NCBI GenBank assembly: GCA_902525075.1
Contig: CABZFV010000013.1
Coordinates: forward strand, 1 to 38,619
Direction: 5' to 3'
From: an uncultured Prochlorococcus sp.
GTDB taxonomy: Bacteria > Cyanobacteriota > Cyanobacteriia > PCC-6307 > Cyanobiaceae
Length of the DNA: 38,619 nt
A program made the translations under genes and the position numbers. Positions 1 through 9,112 of this stretch are shown here, piece after piece (within the stretch, counting starts at the first letter, position 1; each line of letters opens with the position of its first letter). The notes under the pieces are model-generated. The model ran no database searches. It was not told the DNA's origin and worked only from the letters and a program-made list of their open reading frames with translations.

Positions 1-1
1 T

Positions 2-121
2 CACTTTAAGTTATCGTTCAACAAAGATAATAAATATATAGATTACGAACCCTGGCATTGGAGATATGAGGGGTCAATTGAAGCATTAAAAGTTTTTGAA
101 AGCGCAAATAGAAAATCATAA
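2..121 (+). CDS. D-alanyl-D-alanine carboxypeptidase, VanY family (C-terminal fragment)
   Basis: This is the last 39 codons of a gene that starts left of the window. The fragment carries the motif EPWHWRYEG, which matches the conserved C-terminal end of VanY-type D-Ala-D-Ala carboxypeptidases (zinc peptidases that trim the peptide stems of peptidoglycan). In that family the Glu and His of this motif are the catalytic base and a zinc ligand. The frame is open from base 2 to a TAA at 119-121 and is followed at once by a hairpin. The catalytic N-terminal part is not visible, so the family call rests on this motif alone. Confidence 0.7.
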   Translation, partial: HFKLSFNKDNKYIDYEPWHWRYEGSIEALKVFESANRKS

Positions 122-155
122 ATCTAATTGATTGATTAAATTATTCAATTAGATT
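121..155 (+). terminator. Hairpin terminator after the VanY-type gene
   Basis: An 11-bp perfect inverted repeat (AATCTAATTGA at 121-131, its complement at 145-155) with a 13-base loop begins on the stop codon of the upstream gene and is followed by TATATTTTC. The position suits an intrinsic terminator separating that gene from typA. The stem is AT-rich and the T tract is weak, so termination is inferred. Confidence 0.45.
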
Positions 156-249
156 ATATTTTCAAAATCTTAAAGAGAAAATTCTCATAATAAGCATACT
201 TTGAGTTAGCCTTAATAAAGTCAATCTACTATTTATATAAATTCTATAA

Positions 250-2046
250 ATGTCATCTTCGATAAAAGAAATTAGAAATGTTGCAATTATTGCTCACGTA
301 GATCATGGGAAGACAACACTTGTAGATGCATTGTTATCTCAATCAGGAATATTTAGAGACAATGAAGTTATCCCTACATGTGTAATGGATTCAAATGATC
401 TTGAGAGAGAAAGGGGGATAACAATTCTCTCAAAAAATACTGCCGTTAACTATAAAGACACCAGAATTAATATTATAGATACACCTGGACATGCTGATTT
501 TGGAGGCGAAGTTGAAAGGGTTTTGGGAATGGTTGATGGTTGTCTGCTTATTGTTGATGCAAATGAGGGACCTATGCCTCAAACAAGATTTGTTTTAAAA
601 AAAGCATTAGAAAAAGGACTTAGGCCTATAGTCTTTGTAAATAAAATTGATAGACCACGAGTAGTACCAGAAATAGCAATTGATAAGGTCCTTGATTTGT
701 TTTTGGAGTTAGGAGCTGATGATGATCAATGTGATTTCCCTTATCTCTTTGGGAGTGGGTTATCTGGTTTCGCAAAAGAAGAGATGGAAACTAATAGTGA
801 CAATATGATGCCTCTTTTTGAAGCTATTATCAGACACGTTCCTCCTCCAGTAGGTGACTCTAATAAGCCTCTTCAGCTACAAATAACTACTTTGGACTAT
901 TCTGATTTCTTAGGCAGAATAGTAATTGGAAAGATCCACAATGGGACTATAAAAAATGGCCAACAGGCTAGTTTAATTAAAGAAAACGGAAAAACTATTA
1001 AAGGTAAGGTTAGTAAACTTTTAGGATTTGAAGGATTACAAAGAATTGATATAAATGAAGCATTTGCAGGTGATATTGTTGCTGTTTCTGGTTTCGATGA
1101 CGTAAATATTGGTGAGACAATAGCATGTCCCGATTCTCCTCATCCTCTTCCATTAATCAAAGTTGATGAACCTACCTTAAATATGACTTTTGTTGTAAAT
1201 GATTCACCATTTGCGGGTAAGGAAGGGAAATTTGTTACTAGTAGACAATTAAAAAATAGATTGGAGAGGGAACTTTTAACAAATGTTGCCTTGAGAGTAG
1301 AAGAAACTGATTCTCCTGACAGGTTCTCAGTTTCAGGAAGAGGAGAATTACATCTAGGGATATTGATTGAAACTATGAGAAGAGAGGGTTTTGAGTTTCA
1401 AATCTCACAACCTCAAGTAATTTTCAGAGAAATTGATAATGTTGAATGTGAGCCTATAGAGACTTTGGTTTTAGATGTACCTGAAGTATCTGTTGGTTCT
1501 TGCATCGAAAAACTTGGATCTAGAAAGGCAGAGATGAAAAACATGCAGACAAGTTCAGATGGTAGAACTCAATTAGAATTTCTTGTTCCATCAAGAGGAT
1601 TAATTGGATTTCGCGGGGAATTTGTAAGGATAACCAGAGGTGAAGGTATCATGAGTCATTCGTTTTATGAATACAAACCTAAAACAGGAGACTTTGAAAC
1701 CAGAAGGAATGGCGTTCTTATAGCTTTTGAGGAAGGTGTGGCCACATTTTATGCTTTAAAGAATGCTGAAGATAGGGGAGTCTATTTCATTAAACCTGGA
1801 GTTAAAGTTTATAAAGGAATGATAATTGGAGAGAATAATCGACCTCAAGATCTCGAGTTGAATATATGTAAAACTAAGCAGTTGACTAATATGAGGTCTG
1901 CAGGGGCAGAAGAACTTGATACTTTGCAGTCACCTGTCGATATTACTCTTGAAAGAGCACTCGAATATATTGGTCCTGATGAAATGCTAGAGGTCACACC
2001 GGATTCAATAAGAATGAGAAAAATAAATAAAAAGAAAAAAAATTAG
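250..2046 (+). CDS. typA: Ribosome-associated GTPase TypA/BipA
   Basis: TypA/BipA is a translational GTPase related to EF-G and LepA that binds the 70S ribosome and helps ribosome assembly and translation under stress. The 598 residues match the family length. The GTPase motifs are all present: AHVDHGKTT (about 15-23), RERGITI (about 53-59), DTPGHADF (about 77-84) and NKID (about 131-134). EF-Tu-like domain 2 and EF-G-like domains follow, and the family's C-terminal domain includes the [11 protein letters not shown] stretch. The tail is lysine-rich. The stop is TAG, so TAG is read as a normal stop in this genome. A DUF309 gene follows 11 bases downstream. Confidence 0.96.
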   Translation: MSSSIKEIRNVAIIAHVDHGKTTLVDALLSQSGIFRDNEVIPTCVMDSNDLERERGITILSKNTAVNYKDTRINIIDTPGHADFGGEVERVLGMVDGCLLIVDANEGPMPQTRFVLKKALEKGLRPIVFVNKIDRPRVVPEIAIDKVLDLFLELGADDDQCDFPYLFGSGLSGFAKEEMETNSDNMMPLFEAIIRHVPPPVGDSNKPLQLQITTLDYSDFLGRIVIGKIHNGTIKNGQQASLIKENGKTIKGKVSKLLGFEGLQRIDINEAFAGDIVAVSGFDDVNIGETIACPDSPHPLPLIKVDEPTLNMTFVVNDSPFAGKEGKFVTSRQLKNRLERELLTNVALRVEETDSPDRFSVSGRGELHLGILIETMRREGFEFQISQPQVIFREIDNVECEPIETLVLDVPEVSVGSCIEKLGSRKAEMKNMQTSSDGRTQLEFLVPSRGLIGFRGEFVRITRGEGIMSHSFYEYKPKTGDFETRRNGVLIAFEEGVATFYALKNAEDRGVYFIKPGVKVYKGMIIGENNRPQDLELNICKTKQLTNMRSAGAEELDTLQSPVDITLERALEYIGPDEMLEVTPDSIRMRKINKKKKN

Positions 2047-2057
2047 TAATTGCTTTA

Positions 2058-2426
2058 ATGAACGAAGAAAGTACAAAAAGTTTTCAAGATTCCCTTTTTA
2101 CAGCTTTAAATCTTTTTAATAATCATGAATGGTATGAGGCTCATGATGCTTTTGAAGAAATATGGAATTCCGTAGATGGTGACGAAAGACAAGTTATCCA
2201 AGGAATTTTACAAGTATCTGTTTCTCAGTTTCACTTAAGTAAAGGCAATTTAAATGGAGCTACTATTTTGCTTGGAGAGGGTTTAGGCAGAATAAAAACT
2301 AGAACCAAGATTGATTTAGGGATTGATCTTGAATCCTTCTGTCAATGTTTGGAAGATTTATTGAGAAAATTACAATATAAAGAACTATTAAACGAGAACG
2401 ATAAGCCTTTTTTGAAACCTATTTGA
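2058..2426 (+). CDS. DUF309 family protein
   Basis: A 122-residue protein with the DUF309 hallmark near the N-terminus: a helix containing EWYEAHDAFEEIWN (about residues 24-37), followed by Q, H and G-rich helices. The family is widespread in cyanobacteria and plastids and has no established biochemical function; the EAHDxxEExW motif suggests a small helical bundle that may bind metal. It begins 11 bases after typA and is probably co-transcribed with it. The stop overlaps the start of a 32-codon ORF that leads into lptB. Confidence 0.85.
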   Translation: MNEESTKSFQDSLFTALNLFNNHEWYEAHDAFEEIWNSVDGDERQVIQGILQVSVSQFHLSKGNLNGATILLGEGLGRIKTRTKIDLGIDLESFCQCLEDLLRKLQYKELLNENDKPFLKPI

Positions 2427-2524
2427 TGAATAATATATCTTTATCTTCAATTAAATTATTATTATCTATTTCATTTTTTTTTTTTCAAAAAAAGAGGAAA
2501 ACTAATCCATCTCAAGAAAAATGA
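2426..2524 (+). other. Possible 32-codon ORF with signal-like N-terminus, coupled to lptB
   Basis: An ATG at 2426 shares one base with the DUF309 stop, and the frame ends in a TGA that overlaps the lptB ATG (ATGA at 2521-2524). The predicted peptide starts with a short polar stretch and then a hydrophobic run rich in Leu, Ser and Phe, followed by lysines. It is encoded partly by a 12-T run (2474-2485) and a 7-A run. It could be a small coupled peptide, a remnant of a longer periplasmic gene such as lptA or lptC that often sits beside lptB, or chance. No homologue is recognised. Confidence 0.25.
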
Positions 2525-3249
2525 ACCTAAATATTCATAATATATCCCTTTCAATTAAAGGAAGATTAATCGTAGATGATGTTTCCATAACTGTAAATCC
2601 AGGAGAAGTTGTAGGTTTGATGGGACCTAATGGTGCTGGGAAAACTACAACTTTTAATCTTGCAGTTGGGAATATAAAACCAGATAAAGGTGAAATTTTA
2701 ATGAATGGGAAAAATATAACTAATCTTCCTTTGCCAATTAGATCAAGACTTGGGTTAGGGTACTTAACTCAGGAAGCGAGCATATTCAGAGACCTCACTG
2801 TTAAGGATAATATAGATTTGGCTTTACAAAATTCATCTTATAGTAGAGCAGCTATAAGAATTAGAAGAGAACAATTAATTAATGAATTTAATTTGAATAA
2901 TTTTGTAGATAATTATGGTTATCAACTTTCAGGAGGAGAAAGGAGGAGGTGTGAAATAGCTAGGGCTCTAACTGTAGGCAGAAAAGGACCTAAATATTTG
3001 TTATTAGACGAACCTTTTGCTGGGATCGATCCTCTAGCTGTTAATGATCTAAAGAAACTAATTCTTAAATTAAGTAGTTATGGGGTCGGGATTCTCATTA
3101 CAGACCATAATGTGAGGGAAACCCTTTTAATTACTAACAAATCATATGTATTAAGTGAAGGAAAAATTTTAGCTTACGGTTCATCAAGTGAATTGGCTGA
3201 TAATCCAATAGTCAAGAAGTATTATCTAGGAGATAATTTTAAACTTTGA
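2521..3249 (+). CDS. lptB: LPS export ABC transporter ATPase LptB
   Basis: LptB is the cytoplasmic ATPase of the LptB2FG complex that pulls lipopolysaccharide out of the inner membrane for transport to the outer membrane. The 242 residues show Walker A GPNGAGKTT (35-43), a Q-loop (TQEAS, about 82-86), signature LSGGE (135-139), Walker B LLLDEPF and an H-loop in TDHNVRE. The TDHNVRET stretch and overall length are typical of LptB rather than other ABC ATPases. lpxD, another LPS gene, is present in the same window. The permease and periplasmic partners are not in this window. Confidence 0.92.
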   Translation: MNLNIHNISLSIKGRLIVDDVSITVNPGEVVGLMGPNGAGKTTTFNLAVGNIKPDKGEILMNGKNITNLPLPIRSRLGLGYLTQEASIFRDLTVKDNIDLALQNSSYSRAAIRIRREQLINEFNLNNFVDNYGYQLSGGERRRCEIARALTVGRKGPKYLLLDEPFAGIDPLAVNDLKKLILKLSSYGVGILITDHNVRETLLITNKSYVLSEGKILAYGSSSELADNPIVKKYYLGDNFKL

Positions 3250-3363
3250 AATGTTTTTTTAAAAATAAATTAAAACTTTATTATTAAAGATTTACTCATA
3301 TAAGAATGATTTTAATTATTATTTGGTTGTCATTGAATATTCAAACTTGAGAAATTTCTAGAA

Positions 3364-4293
3364 ATGATACTAGATAATTTTTATAAAAATTTAATATATG
3401 AACCGGTTTCAGTTTTAGGTCTTTTAGTATTTTATTTTTTATTAATTAACTTACCAATATCTTTGGGTGCAGTTTTTAAAAAAAAGTCTTCTTCTGCTGT
3501 AAGACTTATTACGATTTTAGTGAACTTATTGATAACATTACAATTACTTTTTAGGTGGTCAATTTCTGGGCACTTTCCTATAAGTAATTTGTATGAATCT
3601 CTTTATTTCCTTACTTGGGGGATCACATTAGGTCAACTATTGGTTGAAAGAGAATACCAAGCTCCAATAATCCCCTCAATTGCTATACCTATTGAGTTGC
3701 TAACTGTTGCCTTTGCTTGTTTTGTTTTACCTGAGGATTTGAAATTATCGTCCAACTTAGTTCCAGCTTTAAGGTCTAGTTGGTTAGTAATGCATGTTAG
3801 TGTCGTAATGCTTAGTTATGCAGCATTAATAATAGGTTCTTTACTTTCAATGTCCGTTTTGTTTATTAATAAAAATAAGCCGCTTCAAATCAGAAGTAGT
3901 TCTAGAGGCATAGGGGGATTTAAAATTTCAAATAGCTATCCAGTAAATGATTTAGTTGAACCTATTGAATTTTCTCATTCAGAAGAATTAGATACATTAA
4001 GTTATCGTTCTATACTAATCGGCTTTGTTCTCTTAACTCTTGGTTTAATTTCAGGTGCGGTCTGGGCTAATGAGGCTTGGGGTACATGGTGGAGTTGGGA
4101 TCCAAAAGAAACATGGGCATTTATCTCATGGTTATTTTATGCCGCTTATCTGCACATGAGAATAAGCAAGGGTTGGCAAGGACGTAGACCAGCACTATTA
4201 GCATCAACAGGCTTTTTAGTAGTTTTAGTATGTTATTTAGGAGTAAATTTCTTAGGAATAGGGTTACATAGTTATGGCTGGATATTTGGGTGA
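3364..4293 (+). CDS. ccsA: Cytochrome c biogenesis protein CcsA (System II heme handling)
   Basis: CcsA works with CcsB (Ccs1) to move heme across the thylakoid or plasma membrane and attach it to c-type cytochromes. The 309-residue sequence is very hydrophobic, with about eight membrane helices. Near residues 234-248 it has the tryptophan-rich WWD motif (GTWWSWDPKETW), the heme-binding signature of the CcsA/CcmC/CcmF family. Conserved histidines lie in HVSVVMLSYA and in the C-terminal GLHSYGW. The gene converges on rpe with only 21 bases between the stop codons. Confidence 0.95.
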   Translation: MILDNFYKNLIYEPVSVLGLLVFYFLLINLPISLGAVFKKKSSSAVRLITILVNLLITLQLLFRWSISGHFPISNLYESLYFLTWGITLGQLLVEREYQAPIIPSIAIPIELLTVAFACFVLPEDLKLSSNLVPALRSSWLVMHVSVVMLSYAALIIGSLLSMSVLFINKNKPLQIRSSSRGIGGFKISNSYPVNDLVEPIEFSHSEELDTLSYRSILIGFVLLTLGLISGAVWANEAWGTWWSWDPKETWAFISWLFYAAYLHMRISKGWQGRRPALLASTGFLVVLVCYLGVNFLGIGLHSYGWIFG

Positions 4294-4314
4294 TTTGTTA
4301 ATCTCCCAAAATAT

Positions 4315-5073
4315 TTATTGAGGTTCAGAAAGAACATTCCCCTTTTGAGCTTCTTGTGCAACTTTTCTCAAGTCATCACATCCTTCTTTTAATGTTGGGT
4401 AAGCAAACATTCCACTACCTGCAATAAAACAATTAGCTCCAGCATCTGCACATTGTGAAATAGTCCAATTTGCTTTTATACCCCCATCAACTTCAATATC
4501 GACATTTAAGTTTTTTTCGATAACAAAGTTTCTTATTTCTCTGATTTTATTAAGCATTGTTGGTATATAAGCTTGTCCACCAAAGCCTGGATTAACTGTC
4601 ATAACTAAAACATGATCAACCATATCCATAATGTTTTTAATCATTGCAAAAGGAGTATGAGGGTTTAATGCAACAGAAGGAGATCCTCCTAAATCTTTTA
4701 TTCTTCCAAGAACTCTATGCAAATGAATATTTGCTTCGGCATGAGCTATTACTACTCCTGGTTCACCATTCGCTCCCTTTGTAGCGTTTACATAAGATTC
4801 AAGCATGGTTTCACAGTTGTATTGACTCACCATTAATTGAGTTTCAAAAGGGACATTGCAATATTTCCTGCATGCCGCAATCATCTCAGGACCGAATGTG
4901 AGATTTGGCACGAAATTTCCATCCATTACGTCAAATTGAATTCTATCTACCCCAGCTTCCTCGAGCTCTTTTACACAAGCCCCCATGTTTGCCCAATCTG
5001 CTGGTAAAACTGAAGGAATTATTTGAATTGGTCTATTAACACCAGCTAAAATTGTTTGATTTGACTCAGTCAT
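4315..5073 (-). CDS. rpe: Ribulose-phosphate 3-epimerase
   Basis: The enzyme interconverts ribulose 5-phosphate and xylulose 5-phosphate in the Calvin cycle and the oxidative pentose phosphate pathway. The 252 residues form a TIM barrel. Family motifs are present: IPSVLPADW near the N-terminus, FDVMDGNFVPNLTFGP with a metal/catalytic Asp, MTVNPGFGGQ, and VDGGIK with the second catalytic Asp. There is a slight N-terminal extension before IIPSVL, and the ATG at 5073 is the first in frame. It diverges from glpX, another Calvin cycle gene, across a 187-base region containing a clear dyad. Confidence 0.96.
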   Translation of the reverse strand: MTESNQTILAGVNRPIQIIPSVLPADWANMGACVKELEEAGVDRIQFDVMDGNFVPNLTFGPEMIAACRKYCNVPFETQLMVSQYNCETMLESYVNATKGANGEPGVVIAHAEANIHLHRVLGRIKDLGGSPSVALNPHTPFAMIKNIMDMVDHVLVMTVNPGFGGQAYIPTMLNKIREIRNFVIEKNLNVDIEVDGGIKANWTISQCADAGANCFIAGSGMFAYPTLKEGCDDLRKVAQEAQKGNVLSEPQ

Positions 5074-5192
5074 TTAATTTTTAAAATATTTAATAAAGAT
5101 ACTATATTTAGTCGTTTATTCCTAATTTCAAGTCACGGCCTGATAAAGTATCTCCTGTAAAGAGTTAAAAAAAGCTTACTAGCATAATAATT

Positions 5193-5219
5193 CTTATAAA
5201 AAATGACATTTTTTATGAG
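5193..5219. promoter_or_regulatory. AT-rich dyad between rpe and glpX
   Basis: ATAAAAAATG at 5196-5205 is repeated as its exact reverse complement at 5207-5216 around a single A. Two further pairs flank it if one mismatch (a G-U wobble in RNA) is allowed, giving arms of about 13. It lies 41 bases before the glpX GTG and about 120 bases upstream of the rpe ATG, in the shared divergent promoter region. The one-base centre is more like a protein-binding palindrome than a stable RNA hairpin, but its function is inferred. Confidence 0.4.
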
Positions 5220-5260
5220 ATCATACTCAAAACCTTTAAGAAAATCCTCAAAATTTAATT

Positions 5261-6262
5261 GTGAATCAAACTTTAATTCAAGAAATTCTCGAAGTTGTCG
5301 AGCAAGCAGCTATTGCCTCAGCAAAACTAACAGGACTTGGTCAAAAAGATGAAGCTGATGCGGCAGCTGTAGAAGCAATGAGATTGCGAATGGGCAAAAT
5401 TGAAATGAAAGGGAAAATTGTTATTGGTGAAGGTGAAAGAGATGAAGCCCCTATGCTTTATATAGGTGAAGAGGTTGGCAGTGGAAATGGCCCAGGGGTT
5501 GACTTTGCAGTAGATCCTTGTGAAGGAACAAACCTTTGTGCGAATAATCAAAGAGGTTCTATGGCGGTTTTAGCTGCCTCTGATACGGGTGGTCTTTTCA
5601 ATGCGCCTGATTTTTACATGAACAAATTAGCAGCGCCTCCAGCGGCCAAAGGTAAAGTAGATATTAGAAATTCAGCTACTGAAAACTTGAAGATACTTAG
5701 TGATTGCTTGGAACTTTCTATTGATGAGCTTACAGTAGTTGTAATGGATAGAACTAGGCATAAAGATTTAATTAAAGAGATTCGAGGATGTGGTGCAAAA
5801 GTACAACCGATTTCTGATGGTGATGTTCAAGCTGCGATCGCATGTGGTTTTGCAGGTACTGGAACACATTGCTTAATGGGTATAGGTGCAGCTCCAGAGG
5901 GTGTTATTTCAGCTGCTGCAATGAGAGCTCTCGGCGGACACTTTCAAGGACAACTAGTTTATGATCCGGCAATCGCTCAAACTTCTGAATGGGCTGATTA
6001 TACAAAAGAAGGAAATATAAAACGTCTTAATGAAATGGGCATAACAGATATTGATAAAATCTATGAAGCGAATGAATTGGCATCGGGAGAAAATGTTGTT
6101 TTCGCTGGAAGTGGAATAACTGATGGATTATTATTTGACGGAGTTAAATTTGAAAGGGATTGTGTTAGAACAAGCAGCCTAGTTATTAGTACATTAGATA
6201 GTACTGCAAGGTTCACAAATACTGTCCATATAAAAGATGGTGCTAAGAGTATCAGCCTTTAA
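5261..6262 (+). CDS. glpX: Class II fructose-1,6-/sedoheptulose-1,7-bisphosphatase
   Basis: In cyanobacteria the GlpX-type enzyme hydrolyses both fructose 1,6-bisphosphate and sedoheptulose 1,7-bisphosphate and so serves two Calvin cycle steps. The 333 residues carry the metal-binding motifs: [16 protein letters not shown] (from about residue 56), VDPCEGTN (about 84-91) and the later [15 protein letters not shown]. The start is a GTG; no ATG gives a full-length N-terminus, and the [17 protein letters not shown] opening is typical. hemA starts 18 bases after the stop, so the two are probably co-transcribed. Confidence 0.95.
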   Translation: MNQTLIQEILEVVEQAAIASAKLTGLGQKDEADAAAVEAMRLRMGKIEMKGKIVIGEGERDEAPMLYIGEEVGSGNGPGVDFAVDPCEGTNLCANNQRGSMAVLAASDTGGLFNAPDFYMNKLAAPPAAKGKVDIRNSATENLKILSDCLELSIDELTVVVMDRTRHKDLIKEIRGCGAKVQPISDGDVQAAIACGFAGTGTHCLMGIGAAPEGVISAAAMRALGGHFQGQLVYDPAIAQTSEWADYTKEGNIKRLNEMGITDIDKIYEANELASGENVVFAGSGITDGLLFDGVKFERDCVRTSSLVISTLDSTARFTNTVHIKDGAKSISL

Positions 6263-6280
6263 AAATTCACTTTTGATTTT

Positions 6281-7591
6281 ATGCATATTGTTGTCGTCGG
6301 ACTGAGTCATCGCACGGCACCTGTCGAAGTGCGTGAGAAGTTAAGTATTCCTGACCAATCCATAACAGAGTCATTAAAAGCATTAAAAGCTTTCTCTGAT
6401 GTATTAGAGGTGTCAATTTTAAGTACTTGTAATAGGCTGGAAATATATGCGCTAGTAAAGGATAAAAATACTGGAATTTCATCTATTAAAGAATTCATAT
6501 CAGAATATTCTGGAATTATTTTTGAAGATTTAAATCCACATCTTTTTTGCTTCAGACAGGAAGAAGCAGTTTTGCATTTGATGAAAGTCTCGGCAGGACT
6601 CGATAGTCTCGTTTTAGGGGAAGGACAAATCCTTTCGCAGGTAAAAAAAATGATGAGATTAGGTCAAGAGAATCAATCTACTGGACCAATTCTTAATAGA
6701 TTATTAACTCAATCAGTTAGTACAGGAAAAAAAGTAAGATCCGAAACAAATTTAGGAACTGGAGCTGTGTCAATCAGTTCAGCAGCGGTAGAACTAGCTC
6801 AATTAAAAATTGGACAAGAAAAGGGTTTTGATACTCTTGTAAGTTTGGAATCAGAGAATGTTCTTGTTGTTGGTGCCGGACGAATGAGTAGGCTTTTAAT
6901 AACTCATTTAAAATCAAAAGGATGTCATAAACTTATCCTTTTAAATAGAAATATTGATAGAGCATTAAATCTTGCTCAAGACTTCCCTGATTTAGAGATT
7001 GTTTGTAAAGGGTTAAACGAATTAGACGAAAACATATCATTATCTTCGCTTGTTTTCACTAGTACTGCTTCTGAAGAACCAATTATTGATCTTACAAAAA
7101 TTGAAAAAATAAATTTGAGTAATAGACTTAAATTTATTGATATTGGTGTACCGAGAAATATATCTAATGATGTCAAACAACATGAATACGTAAAATCTTT
7201 TGATGTTGATGACTTACAAGAGGTCGTTTCAAGAAATCAAGAATTTAGACAGAAAATTGCAAAGGAAGCGGAATCTTTAGTAGAAGAAGAAAGGATCATT
7301 TTTCTAGAATGGTGGGCGAGTTTAGAGGCCGTTCCAGTAATTAACAAACTTAGATCAGATTTGGAGTTAATTAGAAAAGAGGAATTGCAAAAAGCACTTA
7401 GCAGAATGGGACCAGATTTTTCGGCTCGAGAAAGAAAAGTTGTGGAAGCTCTGACTAAAGGAATAATTAATAAAATACTTCATACGCCGGTAACCAAGTT
7501 GAGAAGTCCTCAATCAAGAGAAGAAAGACAAGTTTCTTTAAAAATCGTTGAAAAATTGTTTTCTTTGGTAGAAGAGGATAAAAATAACTAA
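6281..7591 (+). CDS. hemA: Glutamyl-tRNA reductase
   Basis: HemA reduces glutamyl-tRNA(Glu) to glutamate-1-semialdehyde with NADPH, the committed step toward chlorophyll and heme. The 436 residues include GLSHRTAPVEVRE at the N-terminus, the catalytic STCNRLEIY with Cys50, GLDSLVLGEGQILSQVK, a NADPH-binding GAGRM region, and a C-terminal helical dimerisation domain ending in lysine-rich LVEEDKNN. It sits 18 bases behind glpX. No heme-regulatory motif beyond the family norm was noted. Confidence 0.96.
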   Translation: MHIVVVGLSHRTAPVEVREKLSIPDQSITESLKALKAFSDVLEVSILSTCNRLEIYALVKDKNTGISSIKEFISEYSGIIFEDLNPHLFCFRQEEAVLHLMKVSAGLDSLVLGEGQILSQVKKMMRLGQENQSTGPILNRLLTQSVSTGKKVRSETNLGTGAVSISSAAVELAQLKIGQEKGFDTLVSLESENVLVVGAGRMSRLLITHLKSKGCHKLILLNRNIDRALNLAQDFPDLEIVCKGLNELDENISLSSLVFTSTASEEPIIDLTKIEKINLSNRLKFIDIGVPRNISNDVKQHEYVKSFDVDDLQEVVSRNQEFRQKIAKEAESLVEEERIIFLEWWASLEAVPVINKLRSDLELIRKEELQKALSRMGPDFSARERKVVEALTKGIINKILHTPVTKLRSPQSREERQVSLKIVEKLFSLVEEDKNN

Positions 7592-7721
7592 CTTTTTTCG
7601 ATTTATATTAAGTTTTTCCAGTGATTTATCGTAATACCTTTGTAAACTGACCATTTGTATTTCTAAATATGCCCATAATCAGTTACTTTAAATAGTTGTA
7701 TATCTACCTCCACTAGATTGA

Positions 7722-9017
7722 ATGAAGCGTGTGTTGGCCATAATCCTCGGAGGAGGAAAAGGTTCTAGACTTTACCCTCTAACAAAAATGAGGGCTAAAC
7801 CTGCTGTGCCATTGGCAGGTAAGTATCGTTTGATAGATATTCCGATTAGTAATTGTATAAATTCAGGCATTGAAAAAATGTACGTATTGACCCAGTTCAA
7901 TAGTGCATCTCTAAATAGACATATAGGAAGAACCTATAATTTAAATGGCCCTTTCGGGCAAGGATTTGTGGAGGTTTTAGCGGCACAACAGACCCCTGAT
8001 AGTCCGAAGTGGTTTGAAGGTACTGCTGATGCTGTAAGAAAATACCAATGGTTATTTCAAGAATGGGATGTTGATGAATATTTAATATTGTCAGGTGATC
8101 AACTGTACAGAATGGACTACAGTTTATTTGTTCAACATCATAGAGATAATGGTGCTGATTTAACTGTTGCAGCTTTGCCTGTTGATCAAGCTCAAGCAGA
8201 AGGTTTTGGCCTAATGAGAACCGATGATGTAGGAAATATAAAAGAATTTAGTGAAAAGCCTACTGGAGAGAAGTTGAAGGCTATGGCAGTAGATACTTCA
8301 AAATTTGGATTAAGTAAGGAGTCAGCTGCCGAAAAACCATATCTAGCCTCTATGGGGATTTACGTTTTTAGCAGAAATACTCTTTTCGATCTTCTAAATA
8401 AATTTCCTAATTATACGGATTTTGGTAAAGACATAATTCCAGAAGCCCTCAATAGAGGCGATACTCTTAAAAGTTATGTATTCGATGATTATTGGGAGGA
8501 TATCGGCACAATTGGGGCATTCTTTGAGTCAAACCTTGCATTGACTGAACAACCAAAACCTCCATTTAGTTTTTATGATGAGAAATTTCCAATTTATACT
8601 AGACCTAGATTTTTACCCCCTTCTAAACTTGTAGATGCTCAAATTACTGATTCAATTGTTTGTGAAGGCACAATATTGAAGTCATGCAGTATTTTACATT
8701 GTGTTTTAGGTGTAAGAAGCAGGATTGAAAGTGATTCGGTTCTTGAGGATACTCTTGTTATGGGGGCAGATTTCTTTGAATCGCCTGAAGAGAGGATTGA
8801 ATTAAGAAAAGGAGGCGGAATACCTCTTGGAGTAGGTGAAGGAACTACTGTAAAAAGAGCAATTCTTGATAAGAATACAAGGATTGGGGATAATGTTGTG
8901 ATAATTAATAAAGATCGAGTAGAAGAAGCAGATAAGCCAGAATTAGGCTTCTATATAAGAAATGGAATTGTTGTAGTTGTTAAAAATGCAACTATTGCAA
9001 ACGGAACTGTTATTTAA
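7722..9017 (+). CDS. glgC: Glucose-1-phosphate adenylyltransferase (ADP-glucose pyrophosphorylase)
   Basis: GlgC makes ADP-glucose from ATP and glucose 1-phosphate, the regulated step of glycogen synthesis, activated by 3-phosphoglycerate in cyanobacteria. The 431 residues open with the nucleotide-binding [13 protein letters not shown] (about 9-21) and contain [38 protein letters not shown] and [15 protein letters not shown], then a C-terminal left-handed beta helix that ends in the allosteric region. The 130-base upstream region is AT-rich, with no recognised operator. It is followed by gnd, which acts in glycogen-fuelled dark metabolism. Confidence 0.97.
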   Translation: MKRVLAIILGGGKGSRLYPLTKMRAKPAVPLAGKYRLIDIPISNCINSGIEKMYVLTQFNSASLNRHIGRTYNLNGPFGQGFVEVLAAQQTPDSPKWFEGTADAVRKYQWLFQEWDVDEYLILSGDQLYRMDYSLFVQHHRDNGADLTVAALPVDQAQAEGFGLMRTDDVGNIKEFSEKPTGEKLKAMAVDTSKFGLSKESAAEKPYLASMGIYVFSRNTLFDLLNKFPNYTDFGKDIIPEALNRGDTLKSYVFDDYWEDIGTIGAFFESNLALTEQPKPPFSFYDEKFPIYTRPRFLPPSKLVDAQITDSIVCEGTILKSCSILHCVLGVRSRIESDSVLEDTLVMGADFFESPEERIELRKGGGIPLGVGEGTTVKRAILDKNTRIGDNVVIINKDRVEEADKPELGFYIRNGIVVVVKNATIANGTVI

Positions 9018-9112
9018 ATTTTTTCGATCATTTTTCGCTGACATAAGTATTTTTTTTGAGCAATTTTGTTTAGTTGCATGCACACTATATTTATTGAGTT
9101 TTTTAATTTTTT

